In this document: positions 23,777 through 33,425 of the stretch, in pieces | Layout: each line of letters starts with the position of its first letter | Numbering within the stretch: position 1 is the first letter of the stretch | DNA from: Rhizobium sullae | GTDB lineage: Bacteria > Pseudomonadota > Alphaproteobacteria > Rhizobiales > Rhizobiaceae | DNA: 64,000 nt | NCBI RefSeq assembly: GCF_025200715.1 | Contig: NZ_CP104143.1 | Coordinates: 682,001-746,000 of the forward strand | Direction of reading: 5' to 3' | Position numbers and translations under genes: made by a program | Notes under the pieces: generated by a model | Database searches by the model: none | What the model saw: the letters and a program-made list of their open reading frames with translations, nothing else | Told to the model about the DNA's origin: nothing

Positions 23777-25885
23777 TCACACCTTCCCCGCCACTTTGAT
23801 CGCGAACGCATACTCAAACGCAATCTCCTCCAGCCGTTGGAAGCGGCCGGCGGCGCCGCCGTGGCCGGCATCCATGTTGGTCTTGAGCAGGACCGGCGCC
23901 GCGCTTGTGGTCTTGTCGCGGAGCCTGGCGACCCACTTTGCCGGCTCCCAGTATGTGACGCGCGGGTCGGTCAGGCCGCCGAGCGCCAGGATCGGCGGAT
24001 AGGCTTTTTCGCCGATATTGTCGTAGGGGGAATAGGAGGCGATCTGCTCGTAGTGTTCCTTGCTCTCGATCGGATTGCCCCATTCCGGCCACTCCGGCGG
24101 CGTCAGCGGCAGAGTGTCGTCGAGCATTGTGTTCAGCACGTCGACGAAGGGAACGGCGGCGATGATGCCCGCGAACTTCTCCGGCGCCATGTTGGCAATG
24201 GCGCCCATCAGCATGCCGCCCGCCGATCCGCCCTCGGCGACGATCTTTGCGTAGGAGGTGAACTTCTGCTGATTCAGATAGTCAGCGGCGGCGATGAAGT
24301 CCTTGAACGTATTGGTCTTGAAGGCCATCTTGCCGTTCTCGTACCAGGCGAAACCCTTGTCCTTGCCGCCGCGGATATGGGCGATGGCATAGACGAAACC
24401 GCGGTCGGCGAGCGACAGGCAGTTGGTATTGAAGCCGGCCGGAATGCTGATCCCGTAAGCGCCGTAGCCGTAGAGAAGGCAGGGCGCCGAACCGTCGAGC
24501 GGCGTGTCCTTGCGGTAAAGCAGGGTAACCGGCACCTTTTCGCCGTCCCATGCCGGCGCAAAGACCCGGCGGGTGACGTAGTCGTCCGGATTGTGGCCCG
24601 ACGGCACTTCCTGCGTCTTCAACAGCGTCCGCTCGCGCGTCACCATGTTGTAGTCGTAGAGCTGCGAGGGCGTCGTCATCGACGAATAGGAAAAGCGGAT
24701 GACGTCGGTGTCGTATTCCGCAGCGCCTTGCAGCCCGAGCGAATAGGCTTCCTCGGCAAAGGCGATCGCATGTTCCTCGCCGGTCTTGCGGTCGCGGACG
24801 ATGATCTGCGGCAGGCCGTCCTTGCGCTCCAGCCACAGCAGGTGGCGGGCATAGGCCATATGGTTGATAATCAGCGTGCCCGTCTTGTGCGATACGACCT
24901 CGCGCCAGTTTTCCTTGCCGGGATTGTCAACCGGCGCTTCCATGATCTTGAAATCCTTGGCGCCGCCGTCGTTGGTGAGGATGTAGAAGACATCGCCGCC
25001 TTCCGTCAGCGTATACTCGATGCCGGTCTCGCGCTTCGCCACGAGCTTCGGCTGGGCCGTCAGGTCCTTGGTCGAGAGCAGCCGGTATTCGCTGGTTTCA
25101 TGGTCGTGGATGTCGATGTAGATGAAGTCGTCGAGCAGCGAGCCGCCGACGCTCATGAAGAAGCCGGCATCCTGTTCCTCGTAGACCAGCCGGTCTTCGC
25201 TCTGCGGTGTGCCGACGATGTGGTGGAACACCTTGGAGGGCCGGTGGTTCTCGTCGAGCGCCGAATAGAAGAAGCTCCTGCCGTCCGGTGCGAAGACTCC
25301 GCCGCCGCCGGTGTTCTCGATCACGTCGGCCATGTCCTCGCCGGTCGAAAGATTGCGCACCTTGAGCGTGAAGAATTCCGATCCCTTGTCGTCATAGCCC
25401 CAGATGCCGCGGCTGTGGTCGGTGGAGTGGTCGAGGCCGGCGAGCCGGAAATAGGATTTGCCGATCGCCTCCTTATCGCCGTCGAGCAGAACGGTGCGGA
25501 TCGTCTCGTCCTTGACGTCGCCGTCGCGCGGGATGCGGAAATAGCGCGGCTGTTCGCCGCCGGTTACGAAGAAGGTGCCGTAGGCGTGAGCGCCGTCCTT
25601 CATCGGCACCGAGCTGTCGTCCTCCTTGATGCGGCCGCGCATCTCGGCAAAGAGCGTCTTCTGCAGCGGCTTGGTGTCTTCCATCGCCGCGTTCATATAG
25701 GCGTTTTCCGCCTCCAGGTACCTGCGGATTTCGGGGTCGAGGATCGACGGATCCTTGAACATCGCCTGCCAGTTGCCGGCGCGCAACCAGGCATAGTCGT
25801 CCGTCCGGGTAATGCCGTGGCGGGTATCTGAAACGGGCTTCTTGGCGGCGGCAGGCGGGGTCGGCAGGTTCTTGAAAACAGACAA
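23777..25885 (-). CDS. ptrB: Oligopeptidase B (S9 prolyl-oligopeptidase family)
   Basis: A 702-residue serine peptidase. An N-terminal propeller begins after HGITRTDDYAWLRAGNWQAM; the alpha/beta hydrolase domain has YGAYGISIPAGFN, the nucleophile elbow AEGGSAGGMLMGAIANMAP, the acid region GLTDPRVTYWEPAKW and the catalytic histidine in NMDAGHGGAAGRF. Oligopeptidase B cleaves short peptides after Lys/Arg in the cytosol. Length matches the family. It is a single-gene unit with an opposed repeat pair downstream. Confidence 0.92.
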   Translation of the reverse strand: MSVFKNLPTPPAAAKKPVSDTRHGITRTDDYAWLRAGNWQAMFKDPSILDPEIRRYLEAENAYMNAAMEDTKPLQKTLFAEMRGRIKEDDSSVPMKDGAHAYGTFFVTGGEQPRYFRIPRDGDVKDETIRTVLLDGDKEAIGKSYFRLAGLDHSTDHSRGIWGYDDKGSEFFTLKVRNLSTGEDMADVIENTGGGGVFAPDGRSFFYSALDENHRPSKVFHHIVGTPQSEDRLVYEEQDAGFFMSVGGSLLDDFIYIDIHDHETSEYRLLSTKDLTAQPKLVAKRETGIEYTLTEGGDVFYILTNDGGAKDFKIMEAPVDNPGKENWREVVSHKTGTLIINHMAYARHLLWLERKDGLPQIIVRDRKTGEEHAIAFAEEAYSLGLQGAAEYDTDVIRFSYSSMTTPSQLYDYNMVTRERTLLKTQEVPSGHNPDDYVTRRVFAPAWDGEKVPVTLLYRKDTPLDGSAPCLLYGYGAYGISIPAGFNTNCLSLADRGFVYAIAHIRGGKDKGFAWYENGKMAFKTNTFKDFIAAADYLNQQKFTSYAKIVAEGGSAGGMLMGAIANMAPEKFAGIIAAVPFVDVLNTMLDDTLPLTPPEWPEWGNPIESKEHYEQIASYSPYDNIGEKAYPPILALGGLTDPRVTYWEPAKWVARLRDKTTSAAPVLLKTNMDAGHGGAAGRFQRLEEIAFEYAFAIKVAGKV

Positions 25886-26130
25886 GGAAAAGCTCCGGAT
25901 CGGAATTGCGGGGTGGAAAAGAGATAGAGGTGCGGGCGGCCCGGATCAAGCGCCAAGGCAGGTCTCGGGGCGCCTGCGGCAAAATCGAAGCTTTCCTCAT
26001 GTGCCTTGATGTCACCACATTATTTAACAAAGTCCGCTACCGTCGCGCGGAATTTACGCTTCGTTCTGGCTTGGGCTGAGGACCAGGACCGGTCGGATTC
26101 CGCCATGAGCATGCAGAGGAATTTGCCGTA

Positions 26131-26520
26131 ATGCCGAAATGCCTGGTCCTGTCTTTGTCTCTCGTCAGCCTTGCCTCTTCCGCCTTCGCGGTCGATCCGG
26201 CCATCAAGAAGCAGCTGGAAAAACTCGATCCCGCCACCCGCCTCGAACAGAGCTGCGACACCGAGGCGATGAGCCGCATCAACAAGGACAAGACCGGATT
26301 CAAGCCGGATAAGGTGATCGCCTACACCTTCAAGGACCCGATTCCCGGCGACGACAAGCTCGAAGCCCCGGGCGCCGTTTTCCGCAGCCACGGCGACTGG
26401 TATCACCTGTCCTACACCTGCATCACCGGCCCGCAGCACATCAACGTGCGCGAACTGCAGTACGAGATTGGAGAGAAAGTGCCGCGGGAAAAGTGGAGCA
26501 CGTATTATTTGTATGACTGA
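26131..26520 (+). CDS. Exported DUF930 protein
   Basis: A 129-residue protein with a signal peptide (CLVLSLSLVSLASSAFA) and a DUF930 domain: LEKLDPATRLEQSCDTEAMS, then FKPDKVIAYTF, an exposed region, then WYHLSYTCITGPQHINV, with two cysteines that could form a disulfide in the periplasm. DUF930 is common in rhizobia; function unknown. AGGAA lies ahead of the ATG. Confidence 0.82.
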   Translation: MPKCLVLSLSLVSLASSAFAVDPAIKKQLEKLDPATRLEQSCDTEAMSRINKDKTGFKPDKVIAYTFKDPIPGDDKLEAPGAVFRSHGDWYHLSYTCITGPQHINVRELQYEIGEKVPREKWSTYYLYD

Positions 26521-26822
26521 GGGCCGGGGCGTGGCTTGATGCGCTGCCTTCGCCCCTTGCTCCCCTCATCAGGTCAGCGAGGGGATGGGAAGGCAGCACT
26601 CTCGGCACTTCCATCGCAGTGAGGGGGCGGCAAACACGGCGTCTCTGTTTGGCGCTGCCCTTTTCCGTCATCCCTGTGCCAGTGCCAGCCACCGCGCGTC
26701 CGCGCGGTGAATAACTCTCTTCCCACATCAAATGAGTCTCCATGCGCCCAAGGACCTGGGCGCACTGGATTCCTGTGACAGGCACACGAATGAGGAGTAG
26801 GAGAGACGCGTCCCGCCCCGAA
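26521..26822 (-). repeat. Intergenic interval with family A repeat (copy 1, minus orientation)
   Basis: No gene. At 26666-26796, read on the minus strand, are TCATTCGTGTGCCTGTCACAG, GAATCCAGTGCGCCCA, TCCTTGGGCGCATGGAGACTC, TTCACCGCGCGGACGCGCGG and an end near CACAGGGATGACGG. It shares block order with 32297-32432 and 36458-36590. A second weak palindrome lies at 26565-26600. Confidence 0.8.
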
Positions 26823-27989
26823 TTACTTCGGCAATTGCGGCTGCACCTTTTCCTCGATGAAGAGTTCCTCGATGATCGTCATGACGATCAGCGACAGCGG
26901 CAAGGCGAGCATGGCGCCGACCGCGCCCCACATCCATGTCCAAAAGATGATGGCGACGAAGACGATGAAGGGATTGATCTCCAGCCGCCGCCCCATGACG
27001 GCGGGGAAGACCAGGTTTTCCATGACGAGGTGAACGACGAAGAAGGCAGCCGCTGGCAGAAGGCCGAGGATGATGCCGTCATGGGTAAGGATGCCCGCGA
27101 CCGCGATTGCAAAGGTCATCATGGTGATGCCGAGATAGGGAACGAAGCTCGAAAGGAAGGCGAAGAAGCCCCAGAGCACCGGGGCCGAAAGTCCGCCCGC
27201 CCAGGCGATCATCGCCATGGCGACGCCGAGCCCCGCATAGATGACCGAGGCAGTCGCGAAATAGAAACCGAGCACCTGCTCGACGGAGCTGATGACACGG
27301 ATGGCTGCGAGCCGCTGCCGCCGCGTCCGGAAGGCCAGGATGATCGTCCGGCGCAGCTTGACACGTCCCGAAAGGAAGAGCAGCAGCGCCGCAAAGAAGA
27401 TCAGCGCCTGCACCAGCGCCGGTGTCAGGTTCGTTGTCACCAGATGCAGCACATTGCCGGTGTTTTCGAGCAGCGCGTCGATCGACACCGGCCCGCTCTC
27501 AAAGGTCGCCGGCGTAATGCGCAGCCAGCGTATCTGCTCCAGATGGGGCATGATCCGGTTGATCGTTCGTTCGATGAATGCCGGAGCCTCGTTGGCCAGC
27601 GTCGTCAAGGGTTCGGCGAGCGAATTGGCGAGTAGGAGAATCACCAGCGCAACGGCGCTGGAAAGGATGACGGCATTGGTGACCGGCGGCACGCCGAGCT
27701 TGCCCAGTTTCTCCGCCGCCATGCCGAGGATCATGCCGACGACGACGGCAAGCGTCACGGGGATGAGGATCAGCGACATCTGGTAGACGGCGGTAAGGCT
27801 AAGGATTGCGAAGATGCCGATGACCGCCCAGGCCATGCTCACGTCGAGCGCGTCCTTCTCGACGCGGTGCGCCGGCGCCTGCGGCATTTCTTCCGTCGCG
27901 GTGGTCAGCGTTTCTTCCCATGCGCTCGTCGGCCGCTCGCCGATTGCGATTTTCTTCGCATGTTTCCGGATGCCATTGGCGAAGCGCAT
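26823..27989 (-). CDS. AI-2E family transporter (PerM/UPF0118)
   Basis: A 388-residue membrane protein of the AI-2E/PerM family with about eight spans: two at 50-90, a pair near 105-125, a long amphipathic loop, then four to five spans after residue 200. The conserved C-terminal block (FFVVHLVMENLVFPAVMGRR then LEINPFIVFVAIIFW and GAVGAMLALPL) is diagnostic. The family exports diverse small molecules; AI-2 export is shown for few members, so the substrate is unknown. It is preceded by an unstructured 40-residue N-terminus and stands alone. Confidence 0.9.
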   Translation of the reverse strand: MRFANGIRKHAKKIAIGERPTSAWEETLTTATEEMPQAPAHRVEKDALDVSMAWAVIGIFAILSLTAVYQMSLILIPVTLAVVVGMILGMAAEKLGKLGVPPVTNAVILSSAVALVILLLANSLAEPLTTLANEAPAFIERTINRIMPHLEQIRWLRITPATFESGPVSIDALLENTGNVLHLVTTNLTPALVQALIFFAALLLFLSGRVKLRRTIILAFRTRRQRLAAIRVISSVEQVLGFYFATASVIYAGLGVAMAMIAWAGGLSAPVLWGFFAFLSSFVPYLGITMMTFAIAVAGILTHDGIILGLLPAAAFFVVHLVMENLVFPAVMGRRLEINPFIVFVAIIFWTWMWGAVGAMLALPLSLIVMTIIEELFIEEKVQPQLPK

Positions 27990-28165
27990 TTATGGAATGT
28001 TCCCGAAAGCCCCATTAACTCAAAACGAAAACGCACGGAATGCGTGTTGGTTCCGGCGGCGCCAGGTTGCCTGACCGCTACTCAGTTTGGGCAAATTGAC
28101 AACCGCGAGGCAGGCTCAGAATAATTCTCGAGGGCTGGTTTTTCCTCGTCGCAATGGAGGGTGAC

Positions 28166-29227
28166 ATGCGCGGTCCCGATATCAAGAAGCTCGATGCACT
28201 CGTCGAACGGCTGGTCGGCGATGTCGGAGCCGCGGTTTCCGGCGCGCTCGTTGTGCTCGGCGATGATCTCGGCTTGTTCAAGGCTTTAGCGGACGGCGAG
28301 CCGCGGGATGTGGCGCGCCTCGCGAAGGAGACCGGACTGAAGGAGCGCTATCTCCGCGAATGGCTCTCGGCAATGGCCGCGGCCGATTACATAACCTATG
28401 ACGAGGGGACGGACCGCTTCCATCTCACGCCCGAGCAGGCGATGGTGTTTGCGCAGGAGGATAGCCCCGCCTTCTTCGCCGGCGCCTTCCAGGTGACACA
28501 GTCGATGTGGATGGACGAGCCGAAGATCGCCGAAGCCTTCCGCAACGGACAGGGTGTCGGCTGGCATGAACACAGTGCCTGCCTCTTCCGCGGCACTGAA
28601 CGCTTCTTCCGGCCCGGCTACAACACCCATCTGATTTCGAGCTGGATACCGGCGCTGGACGGCGTTGAAGCCAAACTCATCGCGGGAGCCAAGGTCGCCG
28701 ATGTCGGCTGCGGCCACGGCGCTTCGACGATCCTGATGGCGCAAGCCTATCCCGCCTCGCGTTTCTTCGGTTTCGATTATCACGCGCCCTCGATCGAACG
28801 AGCCAGGGCCACGGCCGAAGGGGCAGGCGTCGCCGACCGTGTCACCTTCCAGCAGGGCACTGCGGCCGAATTCGCCCCTCAGGGTTATGACATGGTCGCG
28901 ATGTTTGACTGCCTGCACGACATGGGAGACCCCGTCGGCGCCGGCCGTCATGTCAAGGAAACGCTGGCGCCCGGCGGGACCTGGCTGATCGTCGAGCCGT
29001 TTGCCCACGACAATCTGAAGGACAACCTCAATCCGATCGGCCGCGTTTATTACGGTGCTTCGACGATGATCTGCACCCCGGCGTCGCTGTCGCAGGAGGT
29101 CGGCCTCGGCCTCGGCGCTCAGGCGGGCGAGATAAGGCTCAGGAAAGTGGCGCTCGATGCCGGCTTCTCGCATTTCCGCCGCGCGACGGAAACGCCGTTC
29201 AACATGGTGTTCGAAGCGCGAGCGTAA
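28166..29227 (+). CDS. Class I SAM-dependent methyltransferase with winged-helix domain
   Basis: A 353-residue enzyme. The N-terminal part (DLGLFKALADGEPRDVARLA, then KETGLKERYLREWLSAMAAA) is the dimerising winged helix seen in O- and S-methyltransferases; the C-terminal domain has motif I KVADVGCGHGASTILMAQ and later MFDCLHDMGDPVGAGRHV and PGGTWLIVEPFAHD. It would methylate a small molecule; the substrate is unknown. GGAGGGTGAC precedes the ATG at 28166, so an ATG at 28154 is less likely. It is alone on its strand here. Confidence 0.88.
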   Translation: MRGPDIKKLDALVERLVGDVGAAVSGALVVLGDDLGLFKALADGEPRDVARLAKETGLKERYLREWLSAMAAADYITYDEGTDRFHLTPEQAMVFAQEDSPAFFAGAFQVTQSMWMDEPKIAEAFRNGQGVGWHEHSACLFRGTERFFRPGYNTHLISSWIPALDGVEAKLIAGAKVADVGCGHGASTILMAQAYPASRFFGFDYHAPSIERARATAEGAGVADRVTFQQGTAAEFAPQGYDMVAMFDCLHDMGDPVGAGRHVKETLAPGGTWLIVEPFAHDNLKDNLNPIGRVYYGASTMICTPASLSQEVGLGLGAQAGEIRLRKVALDAGFSHFRRATETPFNMVFEARA

Positions 29228-29249
29228 CGGGACTGCCGAGACCGTCGCC

Positions 29250-30110
29250 TCAAGCCGAAAGCGTCAGCCCGATGCCCCAGGGATCCTTGAGGAACACGCC
29301 GCCGTCGCGCTTGTCGTTCTTGATCTCCAGCCGCTCGAGCGCCGCCACCGCATTGTCGAGCGCGGCTTTGTCGTTGAAGCGCAGCGTGTAGCCGGAAAGG
29401 CCGGTCATGCCCTCGGTGCGGGCGCCGGCGCCGCGGCTGTTCCAGATGTTGGCGGCGACATGGTGATGGTAGCCGCCGGTCGCAAAGAAGCTTGCGCCGG
29501 GGTAGCGCGCCATCAGCGTCAGGCCGAGGACGTCGCGATAGAACGCGTCGGCTTCCGGAATGTCGCCGACCTGCAGATGGATGTGGCCGATCGCGGTGCC
29601 GTCGGCCATGCCGCCCCAGGCATCCTCCGGCGCGCTGTCGTAGAGCGCCTGCAGGTCAAGGCGGATCGTCGCCATTTCCACCTGTCCGTCCTCGTGAAAT
29701 TTCCACGCCTCGTGCGGCCGGTCGGCATAGATCTCGATGCCGTTGCCTTCGGGATCGGAGAGATAGATGGCCTCGCTGACGAGATGGTCGGAAGCCCCGT
29801 CGAGCACGACATTGTTGTGCGCCGCATGGCGCAGCCAGCAGGCAAGTTCCGTGCGGTTCGGCATCAGGAAGGCGGTGTGGAAGAGGCCGGCGGCATTGCG
29901 CGGGGCGATCTGCGCTTTGCTGTCGGTGGTCAGCGTCAGCAGCGGCAGGCCGTTCACGCCGAGCACGTCGCCGCTTGGCGCCTTCTCGATCACCTTGAGG
30001 CCGAGCATCGACTGATAGAAGCCCGAGACCAGCGGCAGGTCGGTGACGACCAGATGCGACTGGTCGACATAGGCAGGCTGCGTCAGCGCATAGGAGGTTT
30101 CCGTCGTCAT
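29250..30110 (-). CDS. VOC family protein, CatE-like
   Basis: A 286-residue protein of two glyoxalase/bleomycin-resistance (VOC) modules. The first starts HLVVTDLPLVSGFYQSMLGL with metal ligands in GLFHTAFLMPNRTEL and EIYADRPHEAW; the second has HIHLQVGDIPEADAFYRDVL then FFATGGYHHHVAANIWNSRG. The HHHVAANIWNSRGAG block is typical of CatE-like ring-cleaving dioxygenases, though the enzymatic role is not proven. GGGAG precedes the ATG at 30110. It stands alone. Confidence 0.87.
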   Translation of the reverse strand: MTTETSYALTQPAYVDQSHLVVTDLPLVSGFYQSMLGLKVIEKAPSGDVLGVNGLPLLTLTTDSKAQIAPRNAAGLFHTAFLMPNRTELACWLRHAAHNNVVLDGASDHLVSEAIYLSDPEGNGIEIYADRPHEAWKFHEDGQVEMATIRLDLQALYDSAPEDAWGGMADGTAIGHIHLQVGDIPEADAFYRDVLGLTLMARYPGASFFATGGYHHHVAANIWNSRGAGARTEGMTGLSGYTLRFNDKAALDNAVAALERLEIKNDKRDGGVFLKDPWGIGLTLSA

Positions 30111-30382
30111 CAATTGATCTCCCGCCATGGATGGGAAAGGCTTATGGGCGGCAGCGAAAGCGCTGCCTGTAGCAAGCCCGAGAATCGTCGCCGGTCCATG
30201 TCGCCTCCAAGTCCCTTCGGGCCGCTGTACTTCCATACTATATGGCGGATTCCGATTGTTCACAGAAGAGCGGTTTTTGAAGATAAAGCGTTGAGCAGAT
30301 GTTGACGACCGCTTGTGCCCACTTGAACCTGTCTGGCGTGCGTTATCTTCTTAGGTAGGTAAGCCCGCTGTGGAGGAAAAGC

Positions 30383-30793
30383 ATGTACAAGAAGATCATC
30401 GTCCCTGTCGAAATGGGCACGATCGAGAGGGGAGAAAGAGCATTCCGCAAGGCCGCGACGCTGCTCGATGCCGGCGGCGAGATTATCCTGCTCAACGTCG
30501 TGCAAGACGTGCCGACCTATATCGCGGTCGACCTTCCGGCCGAGTTGATCGACAATGCGATCGATGATGGGCGGGCGCAGCTGGAGCAGCTGCGGCTGAG
30601 GACCGGCATCCCGGCAAAGGTAGAGATCGGCCGCGGCCCGGCGGCGCACGGCATCCTCGCCGCCGCAGCGGCGCACGACGCCGACCTCATCATCGTCGCC
30701 TCGCATGTTCCGGATTTCTCGAACTATTTCATCGGCGCAACCGCCGACCGGGTGGTGCGCCACGCGAAATGCTCGGTGCTGGTCGATCGGTAG
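30383..30793 (+). CDS. Universal stress protein (UspA family)
   Basis: A 136-residue UspA-fold protein. It begins MYKKIIVPVEMGTIERGERA and ends in the nucleotide-binding GATADRVVRHAKCSVLVDR, with ADLIIVASHVPDFSNYFIG before it. The pattern fits ATP-binding Usp proteins that act in stress survival in the cytosol. TGGAGG precedes the ATG. The hemolysin III-like gene follows 105 bases later on the same strand and could share a transcript. Confidence 0.9.
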   Translation: MYKKIIVPVEMGTIERGERAFRKAATLLDAGGEIILLNVVQDVPTYIAVDLPAELIDNAIDDGRAQLEQLRLRTGIPAKVEIGRGPAAHGILAAAAAHDADLIIVASHVPDFSNYFIGATADRVVRHAKCSVLVDR

Positions 30794-30898
30794 GATTAAA
30801 GCGTTTTACGAAGTTTTACCGCGCACGGTGCTGCCGCCTGTTGCGCCGCCGCCCGTTCGGTGAGAGCATTGGCGCTGTTGAGGAATGGGTACGCATTG

Positions 30899-31567
30899 AT
30901 GGGCGAGTTCAACGGCATTCGCTGGGCTTATGACAAATACGAGTTGATCGCCGACGGCATCGTGCATGGTGTCGGCCTGGTGTTCGCGCTCGTCGGCGCG
31001 ACCGTGCTGATCTTCTATGCGACGGTCTGGAGCTCCTACGGCGAGATCGCGGCCGCATGGATTTACGGCGTCGGCCTCGTGCTGACGCTCGGCATCTCCT
31101 TTTCCTACAATGCCTGGCCGGTCTCGCGCACCAAATGGTACCTGCGCCGGTTCGATCATTCGGCGATCTTCCTCCTGATCGCCGCGACCTATACGCCTTT
31201 CCTTCAACGCGGTGCCGACGACCCGCTGCTCTTCGGCATGCTGATCGCCATCTGGGTGATGGCGGCCGCCGGCATTTTCCTGAAATGCGCCTTTCCGGGG
31301 CGCTACGACAGGCTTGCGATCCTCCTCTATCTCGCCATGGGCTGGAGCGGCATTCTGGTTGCCGAACCGGTCTCGTCGCGCATTCCCTTCGCCTCGATGC
31401 TTCTGATCCTCATAGGTGGGTTTATCTATTCGGCGGGCGTGATCTTCCACGTCTGGGAAAAGCTGCGCTTCCAGAACGCCATCTGGCACGGTTTCGTGGT
31501 TGCCGCCGCTGCGGTGCATTACTCGGCAGTGCTCACCTGCTTCAGCATGAGCGCCGCCAGGCTCTGA
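30899..31567 (+). CDS. Hemolysin III / PAQR family membrane protein
   Basis: A 222-residue membrane protein with about seven spans. It carries family landmarks: DKYELIADGIVHGVGLVFAL near the N-terminus, LRRFDHSAIFLLIAATYTPF with the conserved His and Ser, and a C-terminal IWHGFVVAAAAVHYSAV with the two metal-ligand histidines. Bacterial members were named for hemolysis, but the fold suggests a zinc-dependent amidohydrolase. The ATG at 30899 has a weak ribosome site. Confidence 0.85.
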   Translation: MGEFNGIRWAYDKYELIADGIVHGVGLVFALVGATVLIFYATVWSSYGEIAAAWIYGVGLVLTLGISFSYNAWPVSRTKWYLRRFDHSAIFLLIAATYTPFLQRGADDPLLFGMLIAIWVMAAAGIFLKCAFPGRYDRLAILLYLAMGWSGILVAEPVSSRIPFASMLLILIGGFIYSAGVIFHVWEKLRFQNAIWHGFVVAAAAVHYSAVLTCFSMSAARL

Positions 31568-31655
31568 TCGCTCTTTCGTCGCCCCAATTCACGGTTTACA
31601 TCGCCGGATGCCGGGCGTATGCGCTTGAGCCGGAACGAACCGGAATGGACATGAC

Positions 31656-32162
31656 ATGACCGACGCCGTCCTCGTGCGCGACGCCACCGAAGCCGACCTT
31701 GCGGCGATCCGCGACATCTACAACGACGCCGTCGAACATACGACAGCGATCTGGAACGAAACCCTCGTCGACCTCGAAAACCGCGCCGAATGGTTCAGGG
31801 CACGCAAGGCGAAGGGATTTCCGATTCTGGTCGCCGAAAAGGGAGGGCGGGTCGCGGGTTACGCCTCCTATGGCGATTGGCGGCCCTTCGACGGTTATCG
31901 CCACACGGTCGAGCACTCGGTCTATGTCGACAAGGACTGCCGCGGCGGCGGCATCGGCAAGCTCTTGATGCAGGCGCTGATCGAGAAGGCCAAAGAGAAC
32001 GGCATCCACGTCATGATCGCCGGCATCGAATCGGAAAACGTCGCCTCGATCCGCCTGCACGAAAAGCTCGGCTTCCGCACCGCCGGCACTTTTTCCGAAG
32101 TCGGCACCAAGTTCGGCCGCTGGCTCGATCTCACCTGCATGGAATTCAGGGTTCCGAAGTGA
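31656..32162 (+). CDS. GNAT acetyltransferase, phosphinothricin-acetyltransferase-like
   Basis: A 168-residue GNAT enzyme of the phosphinothricin/methionine-sulfoximine acetyltransferase subgroup, with VRDATEADLAAIRDIYNDAV, then TAIWNETLVDLENRAEWF, GYASYGDWRPFDGYRHTVE and motif A SVYVDKDCRGGGIGKLLMQ. This group transfers acetyl to glutamate analogues or methionine sulfone. True substrate in this organism is unknown; self-protection against such analogues is possible. It stands alone. Confidence 0.85.
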   Translation: MTDAVLVRDATEADLAAIRDIYNDAVEHTTAIWNETLVDLENRAEWFRARKAKGFPILVAEKGGRVAGYASYGDWRPFDGYRHTVEHSVYVDKDCRGGGIGKLLMQALIEKAKENGIHVMIAGIESENVASIRLHEKLGFRTAGTFSEVGTKFGRWLDLTCMEFRVPK

Positions 32163-32477
32163 GGCTCGTCGTCCGCTATCTAAAACGCTGAACGGCCGCC
32201 TCATCAAGTCAGTTGATGGGAACATTCCAAGCGCTTCGATCTGAGGCACGGCTGCGGCAAATACGAGGTTGCCTTCGGACGCTGTCGTGTACTCTTCCCT
32301 CATTCCTGTGCCTGCCACAGGAATCCAGCGCGCCCAAGTCCTTCGGCGCGGGAGACTCCCTTCAAGGCAAATGAGTCATAAACGGCGCGGAAGCGCCGCC
32401 GCCAGATATCTGTCACAAGCACAGAGACGAGAGCGAGCAGGGTCGACGCAGGCGGTAACCCCCTCCTGCATCCTCGC
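32163..32477 (+). repeat. Intergenic interval with family A repeat (copy 2)
   Basis: No gene. The repeat spans 32297-32432: CCTCATTCCTGTG, CACAGGAATCCAGCG, CCCAAGTCCTTCGGCGCGG, GGCGCGGAAGCGCCG palindrome and TGTCACAAGCACAGAGA end. The outer arms (CTCATTCCTGTG / CACAGAGACGAG) are imperfect inverted repeats. Confidence 0.8.
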
Positions 32478-32888
32478 CTATTTCCCCGGCTCGAACACCA
32501 TCGAATGGCCGTTGATGCAGTAGCGCAGGCCGGTCGGCGGCGGGCCGTCGGGGAAGACGTGGCCGAGATGCGCGTCGCATCTGCCGCAGCGGATCTCCGT
32601 GCGGACCATGCCATAGGAGCTGTCGCGGTGCTCGGTCACGGCATCCGGCGACACCGGCTCGAAATAGCTCGGCCAGCCGCAGCCGGCGTCAAATTTGGTA
32701 TCGGAACGGAAGAGCGGCGCGTTGCAGCCGACGCAGCGGTACAGGCCGGCCTCGAAAGTATCCCAGTAGGGGCCGGTAAAGGCGCGTTCCGTGCCGTGCT
32801 GGCGCGTGATGCGGTATTGCTCCGGCGTCAGCTGTTCTTTCCATTCTGCATCGGTCTTGCGGACTTTGGCGCTCGTGGTCTCGGACAT
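32478..32888 (-). CDS. msrB: Peptide-methionine (R)-S-oxide reductase
   Basis: A 136-residue MsrB that reduces methionine-R-sulfoxide in proteins in the cytosol. The zinc CxxC pairs (YRCVGCN and IRCGRCD), the [11 protein letters not shown] loop and the C-terminal RYCINGHSM with catalytic cysteine are all present. [20 protein letters not shown] is the usual start. AAGGAG lies before the ATG at 32888, so a longer start at 32963 is rejected. Confidence 0.93.
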   Translation of the reverse strand: MSETTSAKVRKTDAEWKEQLTPEQYRITRQHGTERAFTGPYWDTFEAGLYRCVGCNAPLFRSDTKFDAGCGWPSYFEPVSPDAVTEHRDSSYGMVRTEIRCGRCDAHLGHVFPDGPPPTGLRYCINGHSMVFEPGK

Positions 32889-33017
32889 CAGGCATGCTCC
32901 TTTCGCGCCGGAGAGGCGATCCCGTCTTGGCCAGAATGTGGGGCGCAGGACACGCGGGATCAAGGCAGGCAGGTTAGAGCGGTGCCGCTGATCTGGAACA
33001 GGCCACAGGTCCGCTCG

Positions 33018-33425
33018 TCAGTTCGCCGCCGGAACGGGGCAATCCAAGTCGCCCTCCTCGCATTTCAAGTACCCTTTGAGATCTTCGATGCGGCTTTTGG
33101 TGATCGTGTCCAGGCAAGTACTGGAAATAAATGGATATGCAGTGCCGCCTGCGACCGTCGAGCTTGAGAAATTGCACTCCGCATCGCGAAAGCGGACCCA
33201 GGCCTTCTGCGCCGCTACCAGCAGTTTCTTGGTATCCGCATCGTCCTTCAGCCGCGCCTCGATCTGCTTGTAAAGAGCATTCAGTTCGGCGTCCGATTTC
33301 TGATAGGCCTTGCCGGCACAGATGTTCATGTCCGTTTGATTCGTCAGGTCTCCGCAAACTTGTTCGGCATGTGCAACGGCTGACGTGGTCAAAATCAGGG
33401 CAACGGTCACCAATGAGATTTTCAT
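33018..33425 (-). CDS. Lysozyme inhibitor LprI-like (DUF1311) periplasmic protein
   Basis: A 135-residue protein with a signal peptide (SLVTVALILTTSAVAHA) and the LprI/DUF1311 pattern: CGDLTNQTDMNICAGKAYQK, then LNALYKQIEARL and WVRFRDAECNF, with six cysteines likely forming disulfides in the periplasm. Some LprI proteins inhibit lysozyme; others are uncharacterised. GGAGAGGAAG precedes the ATG at 33425. It stands alone. Confidence 0.82.
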   Translation of the reverse strand: MKISLVTVALILTTSAVAHAEQVCGDLTNQTDMNICAGKAYQKSDAELNALYKQIEARLKDDADTKKLLVAAQKAWVRFRDAECNFSSSTVAGGTAYPFISSTCLDTITKSRIEDLKGYLKCEEGDLDCPVPAAN

